From Beijerinckiaceae bacterium (GTDB taxonomy: Bacteria; Pseudomonadota; Alphaproteobacteria; Rhizobiales; Beijerinckiaceae): DNA of 12,766 nt. The stretch covers positions 1-12,766 of the forward strand of contig CANHAW010000020.1 in NCBI GenBank assembly GCA_947458675.1, read 5' to 3'. Both the position numbers and the translations under genes were made by a program. The notes under the pieces were generated by a model. It made no database searches. It worked only from the letters and a program-made list of their open reading frames with translations, and had not been told where the DNA came from. Below, one piece after another: positions 1-7,553 of the stretch (positions are counted from its first letter, which is position 1; the number at the start of each line of letters is the position of its first letter).

Positions 1-84
1 CAAGAGGAACGCCAAAATCAAAGCGGCCTCGACCAGGGTCACGGCCCGCGTGTCGGCAAGGAAAAGCGCTGCCCGCCTCCTCAT
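1..84 (-). CDS. TadE-like pilus assembly protein, N-terminal fragment (runs off the window)
   Basis: Only the first 28 codons are present. The peptide starts with a basic stretch (M-R-R-R), followed by a hydrophobic segment containing TRAVTLVEAALILAF at about residues 13-27. This is the usual layout of TadE/TadF/TadG-type pseudopilins: a short basic leader, a Glu early in the helix, then a single membrane helix. The ATG overlaps the stop codon of the upstream tadE-like gene in an ATGA arrangement at 81-84, so the two are probably co-transcribed and translationally coupled. In the Tad system these proteins are minor pseudopilins needed to assemble Flp pili. The rest of the gene lies beyond base 1, so family membership rests on the N-terminus and on its neighbour. 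Confidence 0.7.
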   Translation of the reverse strand, partial: MRRRAALFLADTRAVTLVEAALILAFLL

Positions 85-701
85 GCGCAGGCCCCTGTCT
101 GTGCATCGGGCGCATTGCGCAGGCCATTGCTGGCGATGAAATAGGGTGTGCTCAGCGGCGTCCCTGCCCAGATGCGCGACAGCAGCGGGACCGGATAGGC
201 GATTTGCAGAAGGCGCACCTCATGGGCCGCACCCGGACACCATTTCGCGCCCGACACATTCGCGCCGGTGATGCGCTCCGACGATTGCGGTGAAGACAGA
301 TTCACGACAATATTGCCGCAGGTCAGCAGCACAAGATTTTTGCACAAGACGTCACTGCGGAAGGATTGCGCCGTATAATCGGCGGCCCTGATTTCGCCCG
401 TGCGCAGCAGCAAGGTGGCACGTTGGGCGATGCGCTCAACCTGCTGGAGATGCAATTGGTTCGAACCGAGCTCGAACATGGCGATGAGCAACAGGATCAG
501 AGGCCCAGCAAGCAAGGCGAACTCGACCGCTATAGCGCCCTTCGTCGCAGCAGCAAATGCTGCTGAGCGGGCGCGCAAACGGGACAAACGCGAAAAGAAA
601 TTGGCGCGAACGGCAATGACCAAACAGAAAACTCGACCATTGAATAGGACTGAAAATACGAATCGAACTAATGCAAAACAGTAACGGAACGCATAACGCA
701 T
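81..701 (-). CDS. TadE-family pseudopilin-like protein
   Basis: The protein is about 206 residues. It has a basic N-terminal region, then the conserved TadE-type stretch GAIAVEFALLAGPLILLLI starting near residue 55, with Glu60 early in one membrane helix, and a periplasmic domain of about 125 residues. TadE/TadG-like proteins are minor pseudopilins of the type IVc (Flp/Tad) pilus machinery and are anchored in the inner membrane. The ATG at 701 is chosen because it lies just ahead of the domain and has GGAA about 10 bases upstream (weak ribosome site). The frame stays open to 905, but that stretch is AT-rich, has no recognisable domain and reaches into gtrA. The N-terminus before the helix is longer than usual (about 54 residues), so a later start such as the TTG near 623 is possible. 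It overlaps the next tadE-like gene by four bases. No prepilin peptidase or TadA/B/C gene is in view. Confidence 0.75.
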   Translation of the reverse strand: MRYAFRYCFALVRFVFSVLFNGRVFCLVIAVRANFFSRLSRLRARSAAFAAATKGAIAVEFALLAGPLILLLIAMFELGSNQLHLQQVERIAQRATLLLRTGEIRAADYTAQSFRSDVLCKNLVLLTCGNIVVNLSSPQSSERITGANVSGAKWCPGAAHEVRLLQIAYPVPLLSRIWAGTPLSTPYFIASNGLRNAPDAQTGACA

Positions 702-757
702 AGCTTTCGTTCCGTCAGACCAAAACAGCCCAAAATAGGCCAAACAAAGCCAGAGAA

Positions 758-775
758 TTGGCAAGCAATTGCCAA
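758..775. promoter_or_regulatory. Perfect inverted repeat TTGGCAA-GCAA-TTGCCAA
   Basis: Seven bases (758-764) are exactly repeated in inverse orientation at 769-775 with a four-base spacer. The size and symmetry suit a dimeric DNA-binding protein or a small hairpin in the tadE leader. It lies 57 bases upstream of the proposed tadE-like start. No specific regulator is assigned. Confidence 0.4.
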
Positions 776-787
776 AAAAGAGAGTTT

Positions 788-801
788 CTGGATCGATCCA
801 G
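788..801. promoter_or_regulatory. Perfect 14-base palindrome CTGGATCGATCCAG
   Basis: This uninterrupted 14-base palindrome is in the AT-rich spacer between divergent genes, 12 bases from the other dyad. Two such symmetric sites close together in a divergent promoter region suggest an operator, but the binding protein is unknown. Chance cannot be excluded without conservation data. Confidence 0.35.
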
Positions 802-898
802 CTTTTCGGGCGGCGGCGGCGATAAAAAAAATTGCGGCCAAAATGCACCCCCTGACCGGCCTGATGACAATTGCCGAGCTCGAGGCTAGGAAGGTTGC

Positions 899-1279
899 AT
901 GTCACTCTCGCGTCAGATGTCTTCCTTCATTGCCGTCGGCCTGGTTGCGGCGGTCGCCCATTACGGCGCGCTGATCGGGCTGGTGGAAATTTTCGCCTGG
1001 CAGGCGGTGCCGGCAACGCTCGTCGGCTTCCTGTTTGGCGGGGTGACGTCCTATCTGCTCAACCGCCGCCATGTTTTTCCAACCGATCGGAGCCATGCGG
1101 CGGCGATCTGGCGTTTCGCCCTTGTCTCCAGTGTCGGCTTTGTCCTGACCTGGGGGCTGATGAGCCTGTTTGTGAACCGGCTGGCCATTCCCTATCTGCC
1201 GGCGCAGATCCTGACCACCGGGCTTGTCCTGTTCTGGAGTTTCCTCGCCAACAAATTATGGACTTTCAAAGCCGGATAG
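899..1279 (+). CDS. GtrA family membrane protein (polyprenyl-phosphate sugar flippase-like)
   Basis: This 126-residue protein has four predicted membrane helices at about residues 8-28, 36-54, 70-92 and 100-118. It carries both family hallmarks: SYLLNRRHVF at 51-60 after helix 2 and NKLWTF at 118-123 near the end. GtrA-family proteins are small inner-membrane proteins thought to move lipid-linked sugars across the membrane for O-antigen, teichoic acid or other surface glycan decoration. The length is typical. The ATG at 899 is preceded by AGGAAGG with a five-base spacer, a strong ribosome site. No glycosyltransferase partner is present, so the substrate cannot be inferred. It is divergent from the tadE-like genes and followed by a small same-strand gene. 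Confidence 0.9.
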   Translation: MSLSRQMSSFIAVGLVAAVAHYGALIGLVEIFAWQAVPATLVGFLFGGVTSYLLNRRHVFPTDRSHAAAIWRFALVSSVGFVLTWGLMSLFVNRLAIPYLPAQILTTGLVLFWSFLANKLWTFKAG

Positions 1280-1338
1280 GCCCATCATTGCGCCAGCGCT
1301 AGCCATATTGATTGACGTTTTCATTTAGGCTTTTCCCG

Positions 1339-1563
1339 ATGGGCATTTTTCGCCTGATGCTGATGGCTGGCATTGCCGGCGTGGCACTTATTCTCAATGT
1401 ACAACTCGCCATATTCGGGGAGTCGCTGAATGTTTATTCGCGCACCATTGCACAAGGCGCAGTGCGCGAATGTTTCTATTATCGGCCGGTCGAAATTTTC
1501 ACGGTCGAAACCGATCCGGAAAATGCCTGCCCGCAACGCATCAGCGGCGCGCTGGAGCGCTGA
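1339..1563 (+). CDS. Small hypothetical single-helix membrane or secreted protein
   Basis: This is a 74-residue frame that I do not recognise. The first 30 residues contain a hydrophobic segment (about residues 6-26) that could be a signal peptide or membrane anchor. A polar tail follows with two cysteines (in VRECFYY and ENACPQ) that could form a disulfide if exported. A TTG 27 bases upstream (1312) is an alternative start; the ATG is preferred because it gives a normal signal-anchor layout. An AGG about 10 bases before it is a weak ribosome site. It lies 59 bases after gtrA on the same strand and may be co-transcribed. Its stop directly abuts the stop of the convergent hemF with no spacer. 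The intact frame, fitted exactly between two genes, favours a real gene. Confidence 0.6.
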   Translation: MGIFRLMLMAGIAGVALILNVQLAIFGESLNVYSRTIAQGAVRECFYYRPVEIFTVETDPENACPQRISGALER

Positions 1564-2475
1564 TCAGGGCCATTTCACCGAAGGTGGCATGGAGGAGAGA
1601 ATCGAGTCCACATTGCCGCCCGTCTTCAGCCCGAAAATCGTGCCGCGATCGTAGAGCAAGTTGAATTCGACATAGCGACCGCGCCGCATGAGCTGCTCTT
1701 CGCGCTGTTCGGGCGTCCATGCCAGCGCCAGATTGCGCCGCGCAATCTGGCTGTAGGCCTGCACGAATGTCTCGCCGACATCGCGCGTGAAAGCAAAGTC
1801 CGCATCCCAATTGCTATTGGCGGAATCGCCGGCGGAATTGAGATAATCGTAAAAAATGCCACCGATTCCGCGCGGCTCATTGCGATGTTTCAGCCAGAAA
1901 TATTCGTCGCACCATTCCTTGTATTTCTTGTAATCGGCAATGACATGCCGGTCGCAACAGGCCTTGTAGGCCGAATGAAAATCCTTTGCATCGACATCTT
2001 CCTGTGTGCGACGCGCCATCAGCACAGGCGTCAAATCTCCGCCGCCGCCAAACCAGGCTTTCGACGTCACGACAAAACGCGTGTTCATGTGAACGGTCGG
2101 CGCATTCGGATTCCACGGATGGGCGATGAGCGAAATGCCCGAGGCCCAGAAACGCGGATCTTCCTCGGCACCTGGAATCTGCTTGGCAAATTCGGGCGCA
2201 AATGTGCCAAAGACAGTCGATGTGTGAATGCCCGCCTTTTCGAAGGCGCGGCCGCGCAAAATAGCCATGCGCCCGCCGCCGCCCGGCGTCCCGTCATGAT
2301 TGTCGCGGCTCCAGGGCTTGCGCTCGAAACGGCCGGCATGGCCCGGCGCTTCATCGTGCAAAGGCCCGGGCGCCTCATCCTCGATTGATTCGAAGGCATC
2401 AATCATCTTGTTCTGGAGCTCTTCGAACCAGGCCCGAGCCTGCCCCTTGCGCGTCTCGATATCCGCCATACTCAT
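1564..2475 (-). CDS. hemF: Oxygen-dependent coproporphyrinogen III oxidase
   Basis: HemF converts coproporphyrinogen III to protoporphyrinogen IX in the cytoplasm using O2, a late step of heme synthesis. The protein is 303 residues, a normal family length. Recognisable blocks are the substrate-site region around [16 protein letters not shown] (55-70), [13 protein letters not shown] (122-134), the signature [14 protein letters not shown] (197-210), and the C-terminal block [20 protein letters not shown] (265-284) with [14 protein letters not shown] after it. The ATG at 2475 overlaps the trmL stop (ATGA at 2472-2475); a second in-frame ATG lies two codons later. The overlap implies co-transcription and translational coupling with trmL. 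Enzyme use requires oxygen, which fits an aerobic organism; an anaerobic HemN may exist elsewhere but is not seen here. Confidence 0.97.
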   Translation of the reverse strand: MSMADIETRKGQARAWFEELQNKMIDAFESIEDEAPGPLHDEAPGHAGRFERKPWSRDNHDGTPGGGGRMAILRGRAFEKAGIHTSTVFGTFAPEFAKQIPGAEEDPRFWASGISLIAHPWNPNAPTVHMNTRFVVTSKAWFGGGGDLTPVLMARRTQEDVDAKDFHSAYKACCDRHVIADYKKYKEWCDEYFWLKHRNEPRGIGGIFYDYLNSAGDSANSNWDADFAFTRDVGETFVQAYSQIARRNLALAWTPEQREEQLMRRGRYVEFNLLYDRGTIFGLKTGGNVDSILSSMPPSVKWP

Positions 2476-2960
2476 TTCTGCTGTTCCCCCAATTGGCGCA
2501 GAGCCTCGCCCATCGCCATCGCGGCTGCAACCGCAACATTCAGCGAGCGCAAACCGGCACGCACCGGAATGACCACCCGGCCGTCGGCCGCCTCATGAAC
2601 ATCGGCCGGCGCCCCTGCCGATTCCCGGCCCACCATCAATATGTCGCCCGGCCGATAGGCGAAATGGCAGTAATTTTGCGCTCCACTGGTCGTCAGCAGG
2701 ACCAGACGACGCCCCGCACGGGCGCGCCAGAGCTCAAAATCGGCGAAGGAAATATGCCGGTCGATCCGCACATGGTCGAGGTAATCCATGCCGGCGCGGC
2801 GGAAATGGCGGTCGGAGACCGGAAAGCCCGCCGGCTCGATAATGGCGGCATCCAGCCCCAGACAAGCGCAGGCGCGCAGCATCGTCCCCGCATTTTGGGG
2901 AATGTCGGGCTGATAGAGAGCCAGCATGAGGGCGGCGGCGGGGTCGCTTTGATGTTCCAT
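2472..2960 (-). CDS. trmL: tRNA (cytidine/uridine-2'-O-)-methyltransferase, TrmL/SPOUT family
   Basis: TrmL methylates the 2'-O of the wobble nucleotide 34 in tRNA-Leu isoacceptors using S-adenosylmethionine. With the ATG at 2960 the protein is 162 residues, matching the family (about 157-160). The three SPOUT motifs are present: [13 protein letters not shown] (17-29), GRESAGAP (111-118) and [12 protein letters not shown] (134-145), the last two forming the trefoil-knot cofactor site. The region IIEPAGF...RRAGMDY is also typical of TrmL. The frame is open upstream to 3026, but the added residues have no family similarity. An internal ATG at 2927 would give a minimal protein starting [11 protein letters not shown]. 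The ribosome site is poor for either start, so the exact start is uncertain. Its stop overlaps the hemF start. Confidence 0.9.
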   Translation of the reverse strand: MEHQSDPAAALMLALYQPDIPQNAGTMLRACACLGLDAAIIEPAGFPVSDRHFRRAGMDYLDHVRIDRHISFADFELWRARAGRRLVLLTTSGAQNYCHFAYRPGDILMVGRESAGAPADVHEAADGRVVIPVRAGLRSLNVAVAAAMAMGEALRQLGEQQK

Positions 2961-3051
2961 GGCGGTCTGGTCCGGGGCCCCAATGGCTGGAAACGGGCCG
3001 GGCCTGCCCCGGCGGCCCGCAGCCATAGCGGGGCCATGTGCATTTCACCAT

Positions 3052-3067
3052 GTCACGACAGCGTGAC
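3052..3067. promoter_or_regulatory. Inverted repeat GTCACG-N4-CGTGAC upstream of petA
   Basis: A perfect six-base dyad with a four-base centre (ACAG) lies in the trmL/petA divergent spacer. The form suits an operator for a dimeric regulator. It does not match the FNR/FixK site TTGAT-N4-ATCAA, although its spacing is the same. Two more GTGAC half-sites occur as direct repeats at 3190-3202. The binding protein is unknown. Confidence 0.35.
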
Positions 3068-3128
3068 TATGGACAAGCGCTGCGAGAGGTGCCAAACAAC
3101 GCCCGCCCAGCAGCAGCCTCCCGACCTT

Positions 3129-3148
3129 CCTCGGCCCATCGGCCGAGG
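3129..3148. other. G+C-rich hairpin in the petA upstream region
   Basis: CCTCGGCC (3129-3136) and GGCCGAGG (3141-3148) form a perfect eight-base-pair stem closed by the four-base loop CATC. No T-run follows, so it is not a classical intrinsic terminator. Depending on the transcription start it could be an operator or a stabilising structure in the petABC leader. Confidence 0.4.
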
Positions 3149-3304
3149 TGGCGATGGGTCGCATTGTGGTGCGCGGGAGTCGACCGTATGTGACCGGGTG
3201 ACTGGTGCGGCCGGCCTCGAGAACCAGCTGCCGGATTGCGCGCCAAGGATGAGCGCAGCGCAGCCGCCGCAGCGGGGCGTTTAGGACAGGATTTGGGGGT
3301 TATC

Positions 3305-3823
3305 GTGGCAGAAGCAACGACGGTCGAGCCGACCCGCAGGGATTTTCTCTATATTACCACAGCCGCAATGGGCGCCGTTGGCGCCGGCGCGGTAGCCTGG
3401 CCGCTCATCAGCCAGATGAGCCCGGACGCCTCCACACTCGCTCTCGCCTCCACGGAAGTCGATCTCTCGGCACTGGCCGAAGGGTCGAGCATGACCGTCA
3501 AATGGCGCGGCAAGCCGGTCTTCGTCCGCCACCGCACCAAAAAGGAAATCGAAGAGGCTGCGGCCACGCCGATTGCCCAGCTCCCGGATCCGCAGGCCGA
3601 TGCACAGCGCGTCAAGAAGCCGGAATTTCTCGTCGTGATCGGCGTCTGCACCCATCTGGGCTGCGTGCCGCTCGGCCAGCAGGGCGATTATCACGGCTGG
3701 TTCTGCCCTTGCCACGGCTCGCACTACGACACTTCGGGCCGCATCCGCAAAGGCCCTGCGCCGAAAAACCTCGAAGTGCCAAGCTATTCCTTCATCGCGG
3801 ACACGAAGATCAAGATCGGCTGA
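3305..3823 (+). CDS. petA: Ubiquinol-cytochrome c reductase Rieske iron-sulfur subunit
   Basis: This subunit passes one electron from ubiquinol at the Qo site to cytochrome c1. With the GTG at 3305 it has 172 residues, normal for the family. It begins with a Tat-type anchor: the twin-arginine motif TRRDFL at 10-15, followed by one hydrophobic helix (about 18-37) that stays uncleaved. The 2Fe-2S cluster motifs are complete: CTHLGC at 115-120 (ligands Cys115, His117) and CPCHGS at 134-139 (ligands Cys134, His137), with Cys120 and Cys136 placed for the usual disulfide. GTG is preferred over an upstream in-frame ATG (3236) because it puts the Arg pair near the N-terminus, as in homologues, and GGGGG lies six to seven bases ahead. 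First gene of petABC; a terminator-like hairpin follows its stop. Confidence 0.96.
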   Translation: MAEATTVEPTRRDFLYITTAAMGAVGAGAVAWPLISQMSPDASTLALASTEVDLSALAEGSSMTVKWRGKPVFVRHRTKKEIEEAAATPIAQLPDPQADAQRVKKPEFLVVIGVCTHLGCVPLGQQGDYHGWFCPCHGSHYDTSGRIRKGPAPKNLEVPSYSFIADTKIKIG

Positions 3824-3833
3824 CGTTTCCAGC

Positions 3834-3857
3834 AACCCGAGCGCGAGCTCGGGTTTT
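3834..3857 (+). terminator. Terminator-like hairpin between petA and petB (possible attenuator or processing site)
   Basis: AACCCGAG (3834-3841) pairs perfectly with CTCGGGTT (3848-3855) around a six-base loop, and the 3' arm runs into TTTT (3854-3857). It starts 11 bases after the petA stop. The T-run is only four long, and petB and petC must still be expressed, so complete termination is unlikely. Partial termination, RNA processing or protection of the upstream message end are the reasonable roles. Confidence 0.55.
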
Positions 3858-3905
3858 GCGCACGAAACTGCATCTGCGACACGAAATTCGAACAGAGTGA
3901 CTCAC

Positions 3906-5183
3906 ATGAGCGGACCTTCCACCTATGTTCCCAAGAGCGCCATCGGCCGCTGGTTCGAGAGCCGGCTCCCGATCATGGGCCTCATCCACAGCTCGTTCGT
4001 TGTCTATCCGACACCGCGCAATCTGAATTATTTCTGGACCTTCGGCGGCATTCTCTCGCTGATGCTCGGCCTCCAGATCATCACGGGCATCGTGCTCGTC
4101 ATGCATTACACGCCGCATGTTGATTACGCTTTCGCCTCCGTCGAGCACATCATGCGCGACGTGAACTGGGGCTGGCTGATCCGCTATGCCCATGCGAATG
4201 GCGCGTCGATGTTCTTCATCGCCGTCTATATTCACATGCTGCGCGGCCTTTATTACGGCTCTTACAAAGCACCGCGCGAAGTGCTCTGGATTCTGGGCGT
4301 CATCATCTTCCTGCTGATGATGGCCACGGCTTTCATGGGCTATGTGCTCCCTTGGGGTCAGATGTCCTTCTGGGGCGCGACCGTCATCACCAATCTCTTC
4401 TCGGCCATTCCGCTGGTTGGCGATGCCATCACGATCTGGCTGTGGGGCGGCTATTCGGTCGACAATCCGACCCTGAACCGCTTCTTCTCGCTGCATTACC
4501 TGCTGCCGTTCATGATTGCGGGTGTTGTCATCCTGCACGTCTGGGCGCTGCATGTGACGGGCCAGAACAATCCGACCGGCGTTGAAGTGAAGGACGTCAA
4601 GCGCGACACACTGCCCTTCACGCCCTATGCGACCGTCAAGGACGGTTTCGCCATGGTCGTGTTCCTGGCCTTCTTCTCCTGGTTTATCTTCTATGTGCCG
4701 AATTATCTCGGCCATGCGGATAATTACATTCCGGCCAACCCGCTGGTGACGCCACCTCATATCGTTCCGGAATGGTACTTCCTGCCGTTCTACGCGATCC
4801 TGCGCGCCATCCCCGACAAGCTCGGTGGCGTCATTGCCATGTTCGGCGCGATTGCGGTCCTCGCTTTCCTGCCCTGGCTCGATACGTCGCGCGTTCGCTC
4901 GGCGGCTTTCCGCCCGGTCTATCGCGTCTTCTTCTGGGTCTTCGTGATCTGCTGCATTGGTCTCGGCTATCTGGGCGCCATGCCGGCAGAAGGCGGTTAC
5001 GTGATCGCATCGCAGATCCTCACCTTCTATTACTTCGCCTTCTTCCTCCTCGTCATGCCGCTGCTCGGCCTGTTCGAGACGCCCAAGCCATTGCCCGCAT
5101 CCATTGCAGATTCGGTGCTGATGCGCGGTGGCGGAGGAAGCGCCATGGCGACCGGTGCGGCCTCCGCGCCGGAAACCAAGTGA
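3906..5183 (+). CDS. petB: Cytochrome b subunit of the cytochrome bc1 complex
   Basis: Cytochrome b is the membrane core of ubiquinol:cytochrome c oxidoreductase and holds hemes bL and bH and both quinone sites. The protein is 425 residues, a full-length bacterial cytochrome b. The four heme-ligand histidines are His96 and His110 in helix B ([20 protein letters not shown]) and His197 and His211 in helix D ([18 protein letters not shown]), each pair 14 residues apart as expected. The Qo-site PEWY motif is at 288-291. The ATG at 3906 has GAG about eight bases upstream; a GTG nine bases earlier (3897) is less likely. It is not fused to cytochrome c1, unlike fbcH of Bradyrhizobium. The C-terminal tail is Gly/Ala rich and without known function. 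petC starts 23 bases after the stop. Confidence 0.98.
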   Translation: MSGPSTYVPKSAIGRWFESRLPIMGLIHSSFVVYPTPRNLNYFWTFGGILSLMLGLQIITGIVLVMHYTPHVDYAFASVEHIMRDVNWGWLIRYAHANGASMFFIAVYIHMLRGLYYGSYKAPREVLWILGVIIFLLMMATAFMGYVLPWGQMSFWGATVITNLFSAIPLVGDAITIWLWGGYSVDNPTLNRFFSLHYLLPFMIAGVVILHVWALHVTGQNNPTGVEVKDVKRDTLPFTPYATVKDGFAMVVFLAFFSWFIFYVPNYLGHADNYIPANPLVTPPHIVPEWYFLPFYAILRAIPDKLGGVIAMFGAIAVLAFLPWLDTSRVRSAAFRPVYRVFFWVFVICCIGLGYLGAMPAEGGYVIASQILTFYYFAFFLLVMPLLGLFETPKPLPASIADSVLMRGGGGSAMATGAASAPETK

Positions 5184-5206
5184 GCCAGGCTGAACGACGG
5201 GAAACG

Positions 5207-6031
5207 ATGAAAATGATCAAGACCAAATTCAGCCTTCTCGCTCTTGGCTTTGCGGCGCTCGTCGCCGCAGCGCCGGCCCAGGCCGCCGGCGGCGGCAAAA
5301 CGCCCGAGCGTCAGAATTGGAGCTTTGCCGGCCCGTTCGGCTCCTTCGATCGCGCCCAATTGCAGCGCGGTTTTCAGGTCTATCGCGAAGTCTGCGCGAG
5401 CTGCCACGGCCTGCAGCGCATTGCCTTCCGCAACCTGTCCGATCCGGGTGGCCCGATGTTCTCGGAAGCCCAGGTCAAGGCTCTGGCTGCGGAATACAAG
5501 GTCAAGGACGGCCCGAACGATGCGGGCGAAATGTATGAGCGCCCCGGCCGCGCGTCGGATCGCTTCCCTTCGCCCTTCCCCAATGAAATCGCAGCCGCGG
5601 CTGCGCTCGGGGCTGTGCCGCCGGACTTTTCGGTGCTCGCCAAGGCGCGTTCCTATTCGCGCGGCTTCCCGCTCTTCCTGATCGACGCCCTCCCGATTCC
5701 GGGCGGCGCCTATCAGGAGCATGGCGTCGATTATATCGTCTCTTTGCTGAACGGCTATTCGAAGCCCGACGATCCGAACTGGAACGATTATTTCCCGGGC
5801 AACAAGATCGGCATGGCCAATCCGCTCGGTGACGGCGTCGTGGAATATACCGACGGCTCGCCAAAGACGGCCCGCCAATATGCGGCCGATGTGGCGGCCC
5901 TCATGATGTGGACGGCCGAACCCAAGCTCGAAGAGCGCAAGCAGACCGGCCTGCGCGTCATGGCCTTCCTGCTCGTCTTCGCCGGCCTGCTCTATTACAC
6001 GAAGAAGAAGGTCTGGGCTGACGCCCATTGA
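5207..6031 (+). CDS. petC: Cytochrome c1 subunit of the cytochrome bc1 complex
   Basis: Cytochrome c1 receives electrons from the Rieske centre and passes them to a soluble or membrane cytochrome c. The protein is 274 residues with a Sec signal peptide (basic MKMIKTK, hydrophobic core, likely cleavage after AQA near residue 26). The heme c attachment site is CASCH at 63-67 and the axial Met is probably Met203 in IGMANPLGDG. A single C-terminal membrane anchor spans about 249-265 and is followed by KKK and a short cytoplasmic tail. The ATG at 5207 is chosen for the signal peptide; ACGGGA lies a few bases ahead as a modest ribosome site, and a second ATG is two codons on. The frame extends upstream through petB in another frame, which is not coding. 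It is the last gene of the operon, followed by a strong terminator. Confidence 0.97.
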   Translation: MKMIKTKFSLLALGFAALVAAAPAQAAGGGKTPERQNWSFAGPFGSFDRAQLQRGFQVYREVCASCHGLQRIAFRNLSDPGGPMFSEAQVKALAAEYKVKDGPNDAGEMYERPGRASDRFPSPFPNEIAAAAALGAVPPDFSVLAKARSYSRGFPLFLIDALPIPGGAYQEHGVDYIVSLLNGYSKPDDPNWNDYFPGNKIGMANPLGDGVVEYTDGSPKTARQYAADVAALMMWTAEPKLEERKQTGLRVMAFLLVFAGLLYYTKKKVWADAH

Positions 6032-6053
6032 TCTTCGCAGAGCATCGAAATGC

Positions 6054-6084
6054 AAAAGGCCCCGGTTTTCCGGGGCCTTTTTTT
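6054..6084 (+). terminator. Intrinsic terminator of petABC
   Basis: AAAAGGCCCCGG (6054-6065) pairs with CCGGGGCCTTTT (6070-6081) around a TTTT loop and runs into seven T bases (6078-6084). It lies 22 bases after the petC stop. This is a textbook rho-independent terminator. Confidence 0.93.
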
Positions 6085-6095
6085 GTCTTCCATGT

Positions 6096-6128
6096 CGTCA
6101 TTGCGAGGATCCGCAGGCAACGCGGCAA
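6096..6128 (+). repeat. Partial copy of a dispersed palindromic repeat (left arm only)
   Basis: CGTCATTGCGAGGATCCGCA followed by GGCAACGCGGCAA matches the left arm of the two longer copies after uvrB (10130-10214 and 10240-10324). It is closest to the second of these, sharing GGCGACGCGGCAA with one change. The right arm is missing. It sits in the convergent petC/aatA spacer between two terminators. Confidence 0.75.
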
Positions 6129-6137
6129 AGGCGCAAC

Positions 6138-6169
6138 AAAAAAGGGCCCTCGCGATGCGAGGGCCCTTT
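6138..6169 (-). terminator. Intrinsic terminator of aatA
   Basis: AAAGGGCCCTCGC (6141-6153) pairs perfectly with GCGAGGGCCCTTT (6157-6169), a 13-base-pair stem with a three-base loop. Read on the minus strand it runs into six T bases (complement of 6138-6143). It is 18 bases beyond the aatA stop. On the plus strand the T-run is shorter, so minus-strand use is favoured. Confidence 0.92.
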
Positions 6170-6187
6170 CGCGTTCAAATGTTTCGC

Positions 6188-7553
<1,366 letters not shown>

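Larger units (their letters stand above)
702..898. promoter_or_regulatory. AT-rich divergent spacer between tadE-like operon and gtrA
   Basis: This spacer of about 197 bases is clearly richer in A/T than the surrounding genes. It should hold the promoters of both the minus-strand tadE-like genes and the plus-strand gtrA gene. It contains two perfect dyads (758-775 and 788-801), listed separately. No convincing -35/-10 pair could be fixed by eye. The gtrA ribosome site (AGGAAGG) lies at its right edge. Confidence 0.5.
2961..3304. promoter_or_regulatory. 344-base divergent spacer between trmL and petA
   Basis: No protein-coding gene is convincing here, although long G+C-rich frames cross it. 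It should contain the trmL-hemF promoter (minus) and the petABC promoter and leader (plus). Visible structure: a spaced dyad GTCACG-ACAG-CGTGAC at 3052-3067, an eight-base-pair hairpin at 3129-3148, two direct GTGAC copies eight bases apart at 3190 and 3198, and a weak promoter-like pair TTGTGG (3164-3169)/TATGTG (3187-3192) with 17-base spacing. GTCGCATTGTGGTGC at 3158-3172 resembles the RegR/RegA-type consensus. The G-rich run before the petA GTG (GGGGG near 3294-3298) is the likely ribosome site. Confidence 0.5.

Noticed and set aside
759..775. Sigma-54 promoter (TGGCA...TTGC) upstream of the tadE-like genes or gtrA
   Set aside because: The GG and GC pairs are nine bases apart rather than ten, and the similarity is explained by the perfect TTGGCAA/TTGCCAA palindrome.
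702..905. Extended tadE-like frame beginning at 905
   Set aside because: It would overlap the gtrA start and its ribosome site and cover the AT-rich palindromic spacer, with no conserved residues.
3249..3284. Eleven-residue leader peptide (ATG with AAGG just before, stop TAG) upstream of petA
   Set aside because: The purine run touches the ATG with no spacer, the peptide has no regulatory codon run, and the region is G+C-rich enough for short frames by chance.
2385..3284. 299-residue plus-strand frame across hemF, trmL and the petA spacer
   Set aside because: It is antisense to two recognised genes and has no family similarity; it reflects codon bias on the other strand.
3897..3905. GTG start nine bases ahead of the petB ATG
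   Set aside because: The GAG ribosome site would overlap this GTG, while it is correctly spaced for the ATG at 3906.
3810..4760. 316-residue minus-strand frame antisense to petB
   Set aside because: Composition is rich in His, Arg, Asp and Glu without any domain, typical of the antisense shadow of a conserved membrane protein gene. Similar shadows occur opposite petC, aatA, uvrB and the Tim44-domain gene.
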